A DNA stretch of 32,921 bases from Nitrospira sp. UBA2083 (GCA_002331625.1 DCZN01000008.1:1-32921); one strand, 5' to 3'; shown: positions 16,908 through 26,528, numbered from the stretch's first letter. Notes: generated by a model from the letters alone, not told the origin. Numbers and translations are program-made.

Positions 16908-17321
16908 ATGCCGGATGACGTAGTCATCAACAAGGTCGCCAGCCTGGAACGCTGCATCGAAAGAATCCGAACGGTCTATGCCGGTACAGAGTTCAACCTT
17001 TATCATGACCTTACGACACAGGATTCGATTCTGCACAATCTCCAACGAGCCTGGGAAGTTTCGATCGACCTCGCCATACATGTCGTGAGAAAGCGTACGT
17101 TGAGGGTTCCGCAAGACAGCCGAGATGCGTTCGACCTCATGCAGACTCATGCCCTACTTGATGAGCCATTAGCCACAGCAATGAAGCGCATGGTGGGATT
17201 TCGCAACGTCGCGATTCACGAATACAACAAGCTGAACCTCGATATCGTCAAATCCATCATTACCACAAAACTCGACGATATACTGATGTTTGGCAAGCAA
17301 CTCCTTCGTTCTGAGTCTTAA
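16908..17321 (+). CDS. HepT-like toxin (DUF86)
   Basis: The 137-residue protein is all-helical and carries RNVAIHEY near residue 105, the R-X4-H-X-Y motif of HepT ribonuclease toxins; the Tyr is the site AMPylated by MntA in characterised pairs. The upstream half (LERCIERIRTVY, NLQRAWEVSIDLAIHVV) is the usual HEPN core. ATG 16908 overlaps the restored 3' end of the mntA frame, the normal coupling in this family. The frame is intact. This would be a type VII toxin-antitoxin pair. Confidence 0.85.
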   Translation: MPDDVVINKVASLERCIERIRTVYAGTEFNLYHDLTTQDSILHNLQRAWEVSIDLAIHVVRKRTLRVPQDSRDAFDLMQTHALLDEPLATAMKRMVGFRNVAIHEYNKLNLDIVKSIITTKLDDILMFGKQLLRSES

Positions 17322-17454
17322 CCGACTCACTCACAACTCTGAACCCTAACCCGAAATCTCGCACCCTCACGGAGCAGTCCCTTAGTTGTCCGGCTTATCA
17401 ACCCACTTTGGCTTGCGCTCTCGCTTTCCGAATATCATTTGAAATGTAACGAAT

Positions 17455-18042
17455 TTACCCAGGGTTGTCACTGGTTATAAAGGTCACATCCGTCTTGTTG
17501 TGTAATGCCCTGAAGCCCATCTGGTCAAACACATGACCAAATCCTCGAACCATGTGAGCCATAGCGTGAATTGATTGATGTGGATCGATCGCTACTTCAA
17601 CGTGGTCAAGTATGTCCTCAAAACCTGCTGACTTTGGCGGGAGCTGTCCCGCTGCATCTAGGATGCGAGCTCCAGCCTTCCAAGTTTCCGCAAGCATCCG
17701 TTCAGTGACATCACGGGTTGCAGGCACCCGTGCGCGCTGCAGAGCCATGAAGCCGAATATTTCCAAAAGAGAGTCATTCACGCTCTCACGACGATGAAGT
17801 CGGTCAACGATCGTTGGCCAGCTGGTTTCTACAATCGCAAAACAATCTTCAAGTGCGTTGTGATCCTTGCCACCCTCTGGTCTCGGTTGAGAATAGTAAT
17901 ACTTGTGAAAAGCTGTGTTGTCCGGCGCCAATGGAATAGCTTTGGATGGATCGTCCTTTCGATAAACTAGCACTCTTCCAGACTCATCACAGAACGACCT
18001 CAGGTACGCCTTAGGAACGTAGTGATGACGTTTCTTATCCAT
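17455..18042 (-). CDS. DUF4238 protein, C-terminally truncated
   Basis: The N-terminal half matches DUF4238: KKRHHYVPKAYLRSFCDESGRVLVYRKDD, TAFHKYYYSQ, ALEDCFAIVETSWPTIVDRL, FMALQRARVPATRD. The protein reaches the family block FITSDNP and then stops, where full-length members continue for some 80-100 residues. Right after the stop the +1 frame is open for 24 codons (KFVTFQMIFGKRERKPKW, then VDKPDN) to TAA at 17384-17382, which looks like the C-terminus of some other protein. A deletion joining two genes would explain this. ATG 18042 (MDKKRHHYVPK) is preferred to TTG 18069. The function of DUF4238 is unknown. Confidence 0.7.
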   Translation of the reverse strand: MDKKRHHYVPKAYLRSFCDESGRVLVYRKDDPSKAIPLAPDNTAFHKYYYSQPRPEGGKDHNALEDCFAIVETSWPTIVDRLHRRESVNDSLLEIFGFMALQRARVPATRDVTERMLAETWKAGARILDAAGQLPPKSAGFEDILDHVEVAIDPHQSIHAMAHMVRGFGHVFDQMGFRALHNKTDVTFITSDNPG

Positions 18043-18070
18043 GGAAAGACAACCTACTTCCCAGGTCAAG

Positions 18071-18107
18071 GAAACATAAAAGGCAGGCTCCCTTTCAGAA
18101 GCCTGCC
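18071..18107 (-). terminator. Rho-independent terminator after hisB
   Basis: GGCAGGCT (18082-18089) pairs with AGCCTGCC (18100-18107) around a 10-base loop. On the minus strand the hairpin is followed by TTTTATGTTTC. It lies 37 bases beyond the hisB stop codon and ends the prfA-to-hisB transcript, so hisH and later genes must be transcribed separately. Confidence 0.85.
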
Positions 18108-18143
18108 CGTTCAGACCAACTACATTTGGCTGTGCTTCTTGCG

Positions 18144-18752
18144 TTACAGCATCCCCTTCGTGGAGAGCACCTTCCCCGCCAGCCGTTCTTCCAGCATCGT
18201 CGCCTGATCCAACGCCTTGGCGAGAGCCTTGAAGATGGCTTCCATGATGTGATGGGGGTTACGGCCATACATGAGATTCACATGCAGATTGAGCCCTCCG
18301 TGGGTGACAAAAGCCTGGAAGAAATCTTCGAATAAACCGAGATCGAACGCTTTGATCTTCCGGTCCGGCAATGTGACATTGTAGACAAGAAACGGTCGGC
18401 CGCTGAGATCCACCGTGACCTGGGCCAGGGTTTCATCCAACGGTGCCGACGCAAATCCAAACCGCTTGATCCCCGCCTTCTCGCCAAGCGCCTGATGGAA
18501 TGCCTTGCCCATCACAATCCCGACATCTTCGACCGTGTGATGTTCGTCGATATCCAGGTCGCCCTTCGCCTGCACCGTCAGGTCAAAAAATCCATGTTTG
18601 GCCAGCAGCTCCAGCATATGGTCGAAGAAGCGAATGCCGGTATCAATCTTCCCCTGGCCACTGCCGTCCAACGTCCACTCAACACGGATGTCGGTTTCTT
18701 TCGTGGCTCGGTGAACATTCGCCTGTCGTGGGGCCGACCCATTCTTCTTCAT
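18144..18752 (-). CDS. hisB: Imidazoleglycerol-phosphate dehydratase HisB
   Basis: HisB dehydrates imidazole glycerol phosphate to imidazole acetol phosphate. The 202-residue single-function form has [47 protein letters not shown] (manganese-binding His and Glu) and near the end [15 protein letters not shown]. There is no HisB phosphatase domain, so histidinol-phosphatase must be encoded elsewhere. It overlaps the hisD stop codon by 4 bases (ATGA). Last gene before the terminator. Confidence 0.97.
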   Translation of the reverse strand: MKKNGSAPRQANVHRATKETDIRVEWTLDGSGQGKIDTGIRFFDHMLELLAKHGFFDLTVQAKGDLDIDEHHTVEDVGIVMGKAFHQALGEKAGIKRFGFASAPLDETLAQVTVDLSGRPFLVYNVTLPDRKIKAFDLGLFEDFFQAFVTHGGLNLHVNLMYGRNPHHIMEAIFKALAKALDQATMLEERLAGKVLSTKGML

Positions 18753-20032
18753 GAGAACCTGCTCTGCGCTGACTTCGCATGCGCATCAAACCCTTCGATC
18801 TGCGCGAGTCGAATCAATGGATCTTTAACCTTGGCCAATTCTTGTTTCGTGTAATGAACGATGTTGCTGATCTTTACATAGTCATTGACGGACAACGGAG
18901 AAAAGAACCGTGCCGTTCCACCGGTCGGCAAGACGTGATTCGGCCCTGCCACATAATCAGCAACTGCCGGCGGTGTGTATCGTCCCAAGAACAGCGCTCC
19001 TGCATGGCGGACCTTCTCCAAATAGTCAAATGGATTGTCCACTGAAAGGGTGAGGTGTTCCGCTGCGATTTCGTTCGCGACTTCAATCGCCTCGTCCATG
19101 GTCGCTACGACAAACGCCACCGAATGACGTGCGATCGACTTGGAGGCAATTTTTTCCCGCTGAAGCCCTTTCAGCTGATCATCGATCAATTTGGACACAT
19201 CCTTGGCCAAGCGTTCCGATGTCGTCACCAGGAAGACCTGCGCATCTTCGTCATGCTCCGCTTCACACAACAGATCTGCCGCCACATGCGCCGGTTTTGC
19301 CTCGTCATCTGCGACCACGAGCAACTCGCTTGGACCGGCAACCATGTCGATTCCGACTGTTCCGTAGAGCAATCGCTTCGCGGTGGCCACATAAATATTT
19401 CCCGGCCCAACGATCTTGTCGACTCGTCCGATGGTCTTCGTCCCATATGCCAGTGCTGCCACAGCCTGAACGCCACCCGCGCGGTATATCTCCGTGACCC
19501 CGGCAATATCGGCTGCAACCAGGAGGTATGGATTAATCCCGTCCTTCTGAGGCGGCGTCACCATTACGATACGCGGAACCCCAGCCACCTTGGCCGGGAT
19601 GGCACACATCAGCACGGAGGACGGATACACGGCTTTCCCGCCAGGCACATACACCCCAACCGCATCGACCGGCCCTACGACTTGCCCCAATGTGGCATCA
19701 CCGTCCTGATACATCCACGTTTTCGTCCGTTGCCGCTCATGAAACGCAGTGACCCGCTGAGCAGCGAGGCGGAGCGCATCGCCCTCGTCTTTTCGGATAT
19801 GGAAGTACGCGTTCTTAATCTCTTCCGGCGTGACACGTAGTGTGTCCGGTTTCAGCGTCACCTTATCAAACTGTGCGGTGTAGCGAAGGACGGCTTTATC
19901 CCCGCCTCGTTCGACGGCGTGAAGGATGGTGCGCACGGTCTTTTCAACCGCAGCGCTGGTCATCTGCCCTCGCAGCGCAGCCTTCTTCAACGATGGGAGA
20001 AAGTTCCGATCTGCCTGCGTAACAATCTTCAT
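18749..20032 (-). CDS. hisD: Histidinol dehydrogenase HisD
   Basis: HisD performs the last two oxidations of histidine synthesis, with NAD and a zinc ion. The 427-residue protein has [87 protein letters not shown] and [18 protein letters not shown]. The Glu-His pair in AAEHL and the His in GPNH are catalytic or metal-binding in known enzymes. Complete and of normal length. ATGA overlaps connect it to hisG and hisB. Confidence 0.98.
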   Translation of the reverse strand: MKIVTQADRNFLPSLKKAALRGQMTSAAVEKTVRTILHAVERGGDKAVLRYTAQFDKVTLKPDTLRVTPEEIKNAYFHIRKDEGDALRLAAQRVTAFHERQRTKTWMYQDGDATLGQVVGPVDAVGVYVPGGKAVYPSSVLMCAIPAKVAGVPRIVMVTPPQKDGINPYLLVAADIAGVTEIYRAGGVQAVAALAYGTKTIGRVDKIVGPGNIYVATAKRLLYGTVGIDMVAGPSELLVVADDEAKPAHVAADLLCEAEHDEDAQVFLVTTSERLAKDVSKLIDDQLKGLQREKIASKSIARHSVAFVVATMDEAIEVANEIAAEHLTLSVDNPFDYLEKVRHAGALFLGRYTPPAVADYVAGPNHVLPTGGTARFFSPLSVNDYVKISNIVHYTKQELAKVKDPLIRLAQIEGFDAHAKSAQSRFS

Positions 20033-20727
20033 GAGCGTGCCATCTTTTTCTTGCGTGTCCGTGGAGTCATCTTCCGACCGTTATCGGATAGTGAATGGTG
20101 CTTCGGCACTACGGCCCGAAGACGACGGATCAACGTCATCAGCGGCTGCTGTTTGAGCCGGAAGCTCGCCCGATTGACGATAAGCCGTGCCGTCGACTGT
20201 GCGATGACTTCCACTTCGACCAAATCATGCGCCTTGAGCGTGCTGCCGGTTTCAACCAGATCGACGATTCGATCCGCCAGTCCAACGACCGGAGCCAACT
20301 CCATCGAGCCATAGAGCTTGATGATCTCGACCGGTATGCCCCGCGCATTGAAATAGCGTTCGCTGATCCGAGGGTACTTTGTCGCGATGCGAACCGTGGG
20401 CGACAGCCGTGCCGTCGACCCTTCACCCTGGAGCGCGGCGACCGAGATTCTACACGCTCCGAAGCCTAAATCCAATGGTTCGTATACGTCACTTTCCTGC
20501 TCCATCAGCACGTCTTTCCCCACGATTCCTGCATCCGCCCCTCCATACTCCACGTACGTCGGCACGTCGCTAGGACGCACAATGAGAAAGGTCATCTCGT
20601 TCTCAGGACTGACGAAGATCAGTCGACGGCTATCCGCTGAGAGTCCGGCAATCTTGTACCCCGCCCGACGGAAGAGCTCGAGTGCCGATTCGATGAGTTT
20701 TCCCTTCGACAGCGCAATCGTCAGCAT
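20029..20727 (-). CDS. hisG: ATP phosphoribosyltransferase, short form HisG
   Basis: HisG starts histidine synthesis by joining ATP and PRPP. The 232 residues show LTIALSKGKLIESALELFRRAG, VRPSDVPTYVEYGGADAGIVGKD, IATKYPRISERYFN and the PRPP-binding block VVGLADRIVDLVETGSTLKA. The C-terminal ACT-like regulatory domain of the long form is absent, so this is the short form, which usually needs HisZ; no hisZ is in the window. The last 25 residues are basic and non-conserved. ATG 20727 (MLTIAL) is preferred to TTG 20733 because AGGGA lies 6 bases before it. The gene starts 9 bases after murA. Confidence 0.96.
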   Translation of the reverse strand: MLTIALSKGKLIESALELFRRAGYKIAGLSADSRRLIFVSPENEMTFLIVRPSDVPTYVEYGGADAGIVGKDVLMEQESDVYEPLDLGFGACRISVAALQGEGSTARLSPTVRIATKYPRISERYFNARGIPVEIIKLYGSMELAPVVGLADRIVDLVETGSTLKAHDLVEVEVIAQSTARLIVNRASFRLKQQPLMTLIRRLRAVVPKHHSLSDNGRKMTPRTRKKKMARS

Positions 20728-20736
20728 AGGCAATCC

Positions 20737-22005
20737 CTAATGCACCTGCGTCGCGGCCTGTCGGCGCCGGATGTCGGCCCCCAAGGCTCTGAATTTCTCT
20801 TCGAGGCGCTCATACCCCCGATCGAGATGATAGACACGTTGGATCTGAGTCACTCCCTCAGCGGCCAAGCCGGCCACAATGAGGCCAGCACTGGCACGAA
20901 GATCGGAGGCCATGACCGGGGCTCCAGTGAGTCCCTTCCGTCCGGTCACCACCAATCGGTTGCCTTCTACACGAATCTGAGCGCCCATCCGTCGCAATTC
21001 CTCCACATGCATAAACCGGCTTTCAAAGACGGTTTCGGTGATGACGCTCGTTCCTTCGGCCAGGTTCATCAAAGCCACCATCTGTGCTTGCATATCGGTG
21101 GGAAACCCTGGGAAAGGGAGGGTCTTCACGTCGGTTCCCCGCAGTATGCCCGGCATGGTCAGTCGTACCGTGTCGTTTTCTTCTTGCACATCGGCCCCTG
21201 CTTCACGCAACTTCATCAGAACCGCTTCCAGATGGCTTGGTCGGCAATGGGTTACGGTGACATCCCCATGTGTGATGGCCCCTGCGGCTAAGTACGTACC
21301 AGCCTCGATACGATCTGGAATAACTTCATGGTCTCCCCCATACAGCTGGCGCACGCCCTCAATCGTGATCACGTCAGTGCCTGCGCCATGAATCCGCGCA
21401 CCGCGCTTGATGAGAAACGCGGCCAGATCCACAATCTCCGGTTCCTTCGCCGCATTTTCGAGCAGAGTGACCCCTTCAGCGAGTGACGCGGCCATCATGA
21501 GGTTTTCCGTACCGGTGACCGTCGGTGTATCAGAGTAAATCCGTGCGCCCTTCAGTCGTTTCGCTCTGGCCGTGATGTACCCGTGTTCGATCGAGATGTC
21601 GGCCCCTAGCTTGGCTAAGCCAGCCAAATGAAGGTTGACCGGCCTGGAGCCGATTGCACAGCCCCCGGGCAAAGAAACCTTCGCCTCGCCACAGCGAGCC
21701 ACTAATGGCCCCAACACCAACACCGATGCGCGCATGGTCTTGACGAGATCATATGGAGCTTCTGTTGAGGCAATCACATCGGCTTGGATAACCGCTCGGT
21801 TCCCCTCATGCAATACCTTCGCCCCAAGGATCCCTAGGAGCTTTCCCATCGTCAGGACATCGACGACTCTTGGCACGTTCGCGATGACACATTCTCCACC
21901 GCTGAGAATGGTCGAGGCCAAGATGGGAAGGGCGGAATTTTTGGCGCCGCTGATGCGGACGTCTCCGGACAGCCGCTTGCCACCGTTGATGAGAATTTCA
22001 TCCAT
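20737..22005 (-). CDS. murA: UDP-N-acetylglucosamine 1-carboxyvinyltransferase MurA
   Basis: MurA transfers enolpyruvate from PEP to UDP-GlcNAc, the first committed step of peptidoglycan synthesis. The 422-residue sequence has [24 protein letters not shown], the catalytic Cys in [19 protein letters not shown] (fosfomycin target), [33 protein letters not shown] and [17 protein letters not shown]. Length and motifs are normal. It lies between prmC and hisG in one run of minus-strand genes. Confidence 0.98.
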   Translation of the reverse strand: MDEILINGGKRLSGDVRISGAKNSALPILASTILSGGECVIANVPRVVDVLTMGKLLGILGAKVLHEGNRAVIQADVIASTEAPYDLVKTMRASVLVLGPLVARCGEAKVSLPGGCAIGSRPVNLHLAGLAKLGADISIEHGYITARAKRLKGARIYSDTPTVTGTENLMMAASLAEGVTLLENAAKEPEIVDLAAFLIKRGARIHGAGTDVITIEGVRQLYGGDHEVIPDRIEAGTYLAAGAITHGDVTVTHCRPSHLEAVLMKLREAGADVQEENDTVRLTMPGILRGTDVKTLPFPGFPTDMQAQMVALMNLAEGTSVITETVFESRFMHVEELRRMGAQIRVEGNRLVVTGRKGLTGAPVMASDLRASAGLIVAGLAAEGVTQIQRVYHLDRGYERLEEKFRALGADIRRRQAATQVH

Positions 22006-22014
22006 ACGTGAACC

Positions 22015-22905
22015 CTACGATGCCCTCCGAACAATCAGAACGCGCTCGATACCGGCATCATCCTTGACGGTTTGCAGCCCCGTGTAGCCGCCTGCATCCT
22101 TCACAACTTGCTGCACATGAGAGGCCTGTCCTTGACCAAGCTCCATCACGAGTAATCCACCGGACACGAGGAAATCCCTTGAGTCCTGGATAAGCCGTTC
22201 ATGAAACTCGGTCCCTCGCGGCCCTGCAAGCAACGCCAGCCGCGGCTCATACTCTCGCACCTCCGGCTGCAGACCAGCCCACTCCGCTTCGGCAATGTAC
22301 GGAGGATTGGAGACGATCGCATCCACCTTCCCCGCCACCTGACATTCCCGCAAGGGAGATAACAGATCCCCTTGGCTCCATATAATTTTCTCGCGGACTC
22401 CATGCCGCTCTGCATTCCCCTTGGCGACGATCAACGCGTCTCCTGAACTGTCCAATGCAAAGATTCGCATGCCGCTCAGGATGGTCGCCAACGAGATCGC
22501 CACGCAACCAGAGCCTGTTCCGACATCGACCAGCACGGCACCTTCCTCAAATCCCCCTTCACGAAGCGTCTCTTGGACAAGTAACTCCGTTTCCGGCCTC
22601 GGGATCAACACCGCCGGGGTCACGTGAAAGTCGAGGCCACAAAATTCTTGCGTGCCTAAAATATATTGGAGCGGTTCCCGCGATGCTCGTCTCTGCACGA
22701 TGGTGGTCGCCCGTGCCTGCTGCTCGACTGTGACCGACTGGTCCGCTCGACTCACCAACTGGTGCAGTTCCACATGGAGGGCGTCAGCCAACAACCATAA
22801 GGCCTCTTGGCCCGCATTAGCCGTCCCAGCGCTCTCCAAGGTCTGCCTCGCCCATGCGAGAAGCCCGCCAATGGTTTTCATGTCTGTGGTGAGGGGAAGT
22901 GCCAT
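22015..22905 (-). CDS. prmC: Peptide chain release factor N5-glutamine methyltransferase PrmC
   Basis: PrmC methylates the glutamine of the GGQ motif in release factors, which speeds peptide release. The 296-residue protein has an N-terminal helical domain, EPLQYILGTQEFCGLDFHVTPAVLIPRPETE, the SAM-binding VDVGTGSGCVAISLA and the catalytic IVSNPPYIAEAEW. It directly follows prfA, its substrate gene, a common pairing. GTG 22908 and ATG 22905 are adjacent possible starts; ATG is preferred. Confidence 0.97.
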   Translation of the reverse strand: MALPLTTDMKTIGGLLAWARQTLESAGTANAGQEALWLLADALHVELHQLVSRADQSVTVEQQARATTIVQRRASREPLQYILGTQEFCGLDFHVTPAVLIPRPETELLVQETLREGGFEEGAVLVDVGTGSGCVAISLATILSGMRIFALDSSGDALIVAKGNAERHGVREKIIWSQGDLLSPLRECQVAGKVDAIVSNPPYIAEAEWAGLQPEVREYEPRLALLAGPRGTEFHERLIQDSRDFLVSGGLLVMELGQGQASHVQQVVKDAGGYTGLQTVKDDAGIERVLIVRRAS

Positions 22906-22908
22906 CAC

Positions 22909-23988
22909 TCACACCTGAGCCGTTTCGAGTTGCTGCTGTTGAGCCTTCATCGCTTGCACAATCTCATCGAGATCGCCTTCCATCACTAGCTCCAGCTTGT
23001 GGAGTGTCAAGCCCACGCGGTGATCGGTCACTCGGTTTTGCGGAAAGTTATAGGTGCGAATTTTCTCGCTTCGCTCCCCGGTTCCCACTTGGGACTTCCG
23101 GTTCTGAGCGATCTCCGCTTCCTGCTTTTCCCGTTCAGCCTCGACAATCCTGGCCCGTAAGGTCCGCATGGCTTTGGCTCGGTTTTTCAGCTGTGACCGC
23201 TCATCTTGGCACGTGACGACCACGCCGGTCGGCAAATGCGTGATGCGAACAGCAGAATACGTTGTATTCACACTCTGCCCGCCGGCTCCTGAAGAGCAAA
23301 ATGTGTCGATACGCAAATCCTTGGGATCTATCTGGACCTCCACTTCGTCCACTTCCGGCATGACCGCCACGGTCACGGTAGATGTATGAATGCGGCCGCT
23401 CGCCTCGGTGACCGGTACCCGCTGCACACGATGAACACCAGCTTCGTACTTGAAATGACGGTAGGCTCCCTTTCCCTCAATCAATGCGACGATGTTCTTA
23501 TAGCCCCCGATACCGGTTTCTGACGCTTCCACGGTATCGACCTTCAACCCTTTCTTCTCGGCATATTTACTGTAGAGCCGAAACAGCTCACCCGCGAACA
23601 GTCCCGCCTCATCCCCACCGGTCCCAGCCCGAATCTCGAGCACCAAGCTTTTTTCGTCCCGTGGATCTTTTGGGATTAAGAATTCCCGGACTTCCTTCTC
23701 GAGTTCGCTCCGTCGTCGTTCCAGCTCAACCCGTTCCTCGGATGCCAATTTGTGCAACTCATGACCAGCCGAGGAATCCGTCAGAATCTGTACGGTGTCG
23801 TCCAACTGTTTGGCATTCTCACGATACACTTCATACAGTTTCACGGCGGGCTCGAGGTCAGTCCGCTCCTTGCTCAGCTTATGCAGGAGGCCCGACTGAC
23901 TGATGACGGACGGATCCATGAGCTGATCAGTCAGTTCATGAAACCGTGACACAAGGCTCTCCCATTTTTTGAGCAGGGCTGCTTCCAT
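22909..23988 (-). CDS. prfA: Peptide chain release factor 1
   Basis: RF1 reads UAA and UAG stop codons on the ribosome. The 359-residue protein has the GGQ loop in SSGAGGQSVNTTYSAVRITHLPTG, the helical domain with RRRSELEKEVREFLIP, EIRAGTGGDEAGLFAGELFRLYSKYAEKKG, and YNFPQNRVTDHRVGLTLHKL near the end. A strong terminator lies in the 99 bases between it and rpmE, so prfA probably has its own promoter. Confidence 0.98.
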   Translation of the reverse strand: MEAALLKKWESLVSRFHELTDQLMDPSVISQSGLLHKLSKERTDLEPAVKLYEVYRENAKQLDDTVQILTDSSAGHELHKLASEERVELERRRSELEKEVREFLIPKDPRDEKSLVLEIRAGTGGDEAGLFAGELFRLYSKYAEKKGLKVDTVEASETGIGGYKNIVALIEGKGAYRHFKYEAGVHRVQRVPVTEASGRIHTSTVTVAVMPEVDEVEVQIDPKDLRIDTFCSSGAGGQSVNTTYSAVRITHLPTGVVVTCQDERSQLKNRAKAMRTLRARIVEAEREKQEAEIAQNRKSQVGTGERSEKIRTYNFPQNRVTDHRVGLTLHKLELVMEGDLDEIVQAMKAQQQQLETAQV

Positions 23989-24030
23989 CGTAGTGTGCCT
24001 TTATCGTTGTCGTGACGCGACCGCAACAAA

Positions 24031-24072
24031 AAAAAGAGACCCTGCTTCACACACGAAGCAGGGTCTCTTTTT
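24031..24072 (-). terminator. Strong bidirectional terminator between rpmE and prfA
   Basis: AGAGACCCTGCTTC (24035-24048) pairs perfectly with GAAGCAGGGTCTCT (24055-24068) around ACACAC, and the flanking A and T runs extend the stem to 18 bp. T runs follow the hairpin on both strands. It lies 15 bases after the rpmE stop codon and ends the rho-rpmE transcript. Confidence 0.9.
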
Positions 24073-24087
24073 CCCCAAGGTGGTGGG

Positions 24088-24294
24088 CTACTTACCCTTC
24101 TTCGCGTACTTCTTTTTGAACCGTTCAACACGCCCTTCCGTGTCGACGATCTTCTGAGTGCCGGTGAAGAACGGATGGCAATTGGAACAAATATCGACGC
24201 TGATATCGCCAATGGTCGTCCGTGTCTTGAACGAATTCCCACAGGCGCAGTGGATGGTCGCTTCCCGATAGAGTGGATGAATGCCCTTCTGCAT
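24088..24294 (-). CDS. rpmE: 50S ribosomal protein L31 (zinc-binding form)
   Basis: The 68-residue protein begins [22 protein letters not shown] and continues [31 protein letters not shown]. The CxC and CxxC pairs form the zinc ribbon of the C+ type of L31, so it is the zinc-replete paralogue. AGGAGT precedes the ATG. It follows rho by about 96 bases. Confidence 0.98.
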   Translation of the reverse strand: MQKGIHPLYREATIHCACGNSFKTRTTIGDISVDICSNCHPFFTGTQKIVDTEGRVERFKKKYAKKGK

Positions 24295-24390
24295 GACCTA
24301 GGACTCCTTACTGAAGAATTGCAACCCTCTTTGGTGTATCCCCAAGGGGCAGCACTTTAGCTGAAGTGCCGTACAAGATACAAGCGCCAC

Positions 24391-25662
24391 TTAGCGATTC
24401 ATCGATTGCAGAAACTCCTGGTTATTCTTGGTACCGCCGATCTTGTCCATGAGGAATTCCATCGCCTCCATCGTCCCCAACGGACTGAGCACCTTGCGGA
24501 GAATCCACATCTTGTTAAGACGATCCTTATCCACAAGCAGTTCTTCTTTTCTCGTCCCGGACTGACTGATATCAATGGCGGGGAAGAGCCGTTTGTCCGC
24601 CAGCCGGCGATCCAAATGCACTTCCATATTCCCGGTCCCCTTGAACTCTTCGAAGATCACGTCGTCCATACGGCTCCCGGTATCCACCAGCGCGGTCGCC
24701 ATGATGGTCAGACTTCCTCCATTCTCGATGTTGCGAGCAGCCCCGAAGAAGCGTTTCGGTCGCTGCAGTGCGTTGGAATCGAGACCGCCAGAAAGCACCT
24801 TACCGCTAGGCGGAGCAATCGTATTATACGCGCGAGCAAGACGTGTGATGCTATCCAAGAGAATGACGACGTCCTTTTTGTGTTCGACGAGTCGCTTGGC
24901 TTTCTCCAGAACCATTTCAGCAACCTGGGCATGCCGCTGCGCCGGTTCATCGAAGGTGGAGCTGATGACTTCCGCCTTGACCTGACGCTGCCAGTCAGTC
25001 ACTTCCTCCGGGCGTTCATCGATCAAAAGGACGATCAGCGTCACTTCTTTATGATTCTTGAGGATCGCTCGCGCAATGGCCTGCAGAAGCATCGTTTTCC
25101 CGGTACGTGGAGCGGCCACAATCAACCCTCGCTGGCCCTTGCCGATCGGGGTTGTCAAATCCATCACACGAGTGCAGTATTCCTCCCGGTCGAATTCCAG
25201 ATTCAATCGCTCTTCCGGATACAACGGGGTGAGGTTATCAAACAGAATCTTATCCCTCGCCACTTCAGGATCTTCGTAGTTGACTTTCTCAACTTTGAGC
25301 AGCGCAAAATACCGCTCGCTCTCTTTCGGTGGACGAATCTGGCCGGACACAATGTCGCCCGTGCGGAGGTTAAACCGGCGGATCTGTGACGGAGAAATGT
25401 AAATGTCATCTGGGCCTGGGAGATAATTGGAGTCTGGCGCACGGAGGAAGCCGAATCCATCAGGCAGCGTCTCTAACACTCCCTCTCCGAACACCACGCC
25501 GTTTTTCTCGGTCTGGGCCTGGAGGATCGCAAAGATGAGCTCCTGCTTTCGTAAGTTGGCAGCCCCTTCAATTTTCAGTTCCCGAGCGACGTCATTCAGA
25601 TCAGCAATGGACTTTTGCTTCAATTCGGCAAGATGCATCACTTCCCCCCTAGCTACTGACAT
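24391..25662 (-). CDS. rho: Transcription termination factor Rho
   Basis: Rho is the hexameric RNA helicase that ends transcription. The 423-residue protein has the N-terminal RNA-binding domain ([46 protein letters not shown]), Walker [17 protein letters not shown], Walker [18 protein letters not shown], and [20 protein letters not shown]. Two starts are possible: ATG 25662 with GAGGAG 4-6 bases upstream, and ATG 25638 ([10 protein letters not shown]) with AGGGGGG upstream, which matches the usual Rho N-terminus. The longer one is given. Confidence 0.97.
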   Translation of the reverse strand: MSVARGEVMHLAELKQKSIADLNDVARELKIEGAANLRKQELIFAILQAQTEKNGVVFGEGVLETLPDGFGFLRAPDSNYLPGPDDIYISPSQIRRFNLRTGDIVSGQIRPPKESERYFALLKVEKVNYEDPEVARDKILFDNLTPLYPEERLNLEFDREEYCTRVMDLTTPIGKGQRGLIVAAPRTGKTMLLQAIARAILKNHKEVTLIVLLIDERPEEVTDWQRQVKAEVISSTFDEPAQRHAQVAEMVLEKAKRLVEHKKDVVILLDSITRLARAYNTIAPPSGKVLSGGLDSNALQRPKRFFGAARNIENGGSLTIMATALVDTGSRMDDVIFEEFKGTGNMEVHLDRRLADKRLFPAIDISQSGTRKEELLVDKDRLNKMWILRKVLSPLGTMEAMEFLMDKIGGTKNNQEFLQSMNR

Positions 25663-26111
25663 ACGACTCCTCTCGAGCCTTGGCTCGGTTACTGTTTAAC
25701 AGAATTCGCTCAAACTGATTGGCCATGCGAAACGTGCTTTGTCTTGGCGATGTGCGTTAGGTCTTGATTCTGTGATCTGTTTGGGTGGAAAAACTTGTGG
25801 AAGCCCGTTTTTTACTCTCGATGGGAATTAATGACGTTGTTCTTAAATCTTTGGCTAGCCTACTACGTTACGCACCTTACTAAGGCTGCTGCTAGGTTTG
25901 AATCGAGACAGGTACCGGAGTTGAATTCTTCGATGGAGAGAACCAGCTCACTCTAAATACATTCTGATGATACCTATGCATCCCCCAGTTGTCAACTAGC
26001 ATTGAGATTTTTTGTCATTCGTTGAAGCTCTTACAGCCTTCACTAAGTTGTTCAGAGAATCTGAAGTATGCTACACAAGAAAGAACGTATATGGAATAGC
26101 GTGAGTATCAC
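25663..26111. promoter_or_regulatory. Intergenic region between divergent rho and DUF2203 genes
   Basis: These 449 bases must hold the rho promoter (minus strand) and the DUF2203 promoter (plus strand), but I see no strong consensus pair on either side. An inverted repeat CGAGCC/GGCTCG (25674-25687) sits just upstream of the rho ribosome site. The centre is AT-rich. No frame gives a recognisable protein. Confidence 0.5.
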
Positions 26112-26528
26112 ATGTCGCGTGACGAAAACGAAATCAGTCCGGACCGCGTCTTCTCCCTCTCCGAGGCAAATCAGTTAATTCCTCAGCTCCAGAGCTACCT
26201 TTCGACTGTCCAAGCTGGCAAAACCGTGCTCCTACAAACCCGCGAAGAAGTCAGTAAAGCTTCCGCCAACGCATGCTTTGGAGGTGGTACACCTGCCGGT
26301 GTGCCGTACGTAAAAAGCCTCCAAGACATCAGCACAAATCTCCATGCGATCCATGAGTTGGGAGTCGTGGTCAAGGACATTGATATAGGGCTCTGCGATT
26401 TCCCGCATATCCGCAATGGCCGAGTCGTGTATTTGTGCTGGAAACTTGGTGAAAAAGAAATCCGTTGGTGGCACGAGGTGACTACCGGATATAATGATCG
26501 TTGCCCTATCGATGAAGAGCCCGCCTAA
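26112..26528 (+). CDS. DUF2203 domain protein
   Basis: The 138-residue protein matches DUF2203: RVFSLSEANQLIPQLQSYL at the start and VVVKDIDIGLCDFPHIRNG, then VVYLCWKLGEKEIRWWHEV, at the end. This is a small soluble family of unknown function found in many bacteria. No membrane or signal segment. GTGAGT precedes ATG 26112 with a weak ribosome site. It is followed by a YciI-like gene 78 bases later. Confidence 0.9.
   Translation: MSRDENEISPDRVFSLSEANQLIPQLQSYLSTVQAGKTVLLQTREEVSKASANACFGGGTPAGVPYVKSLQDISTNLHAIHELGVVVKDIDIGLCDFPHIRNGRVVYLCWKLGEKEIRWWHEVTTGYNDRCPIDEEPA

Noticed and set aside
19055..19840. Plus-strand open frame of 261 codons
   Set aside because: Antisense of hisD; no family signal.
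24406..25389. Plus-strand open frame of 327 codons
   Set aside because: It is the antisense of rho, whose motifs are complete on the minus strand.
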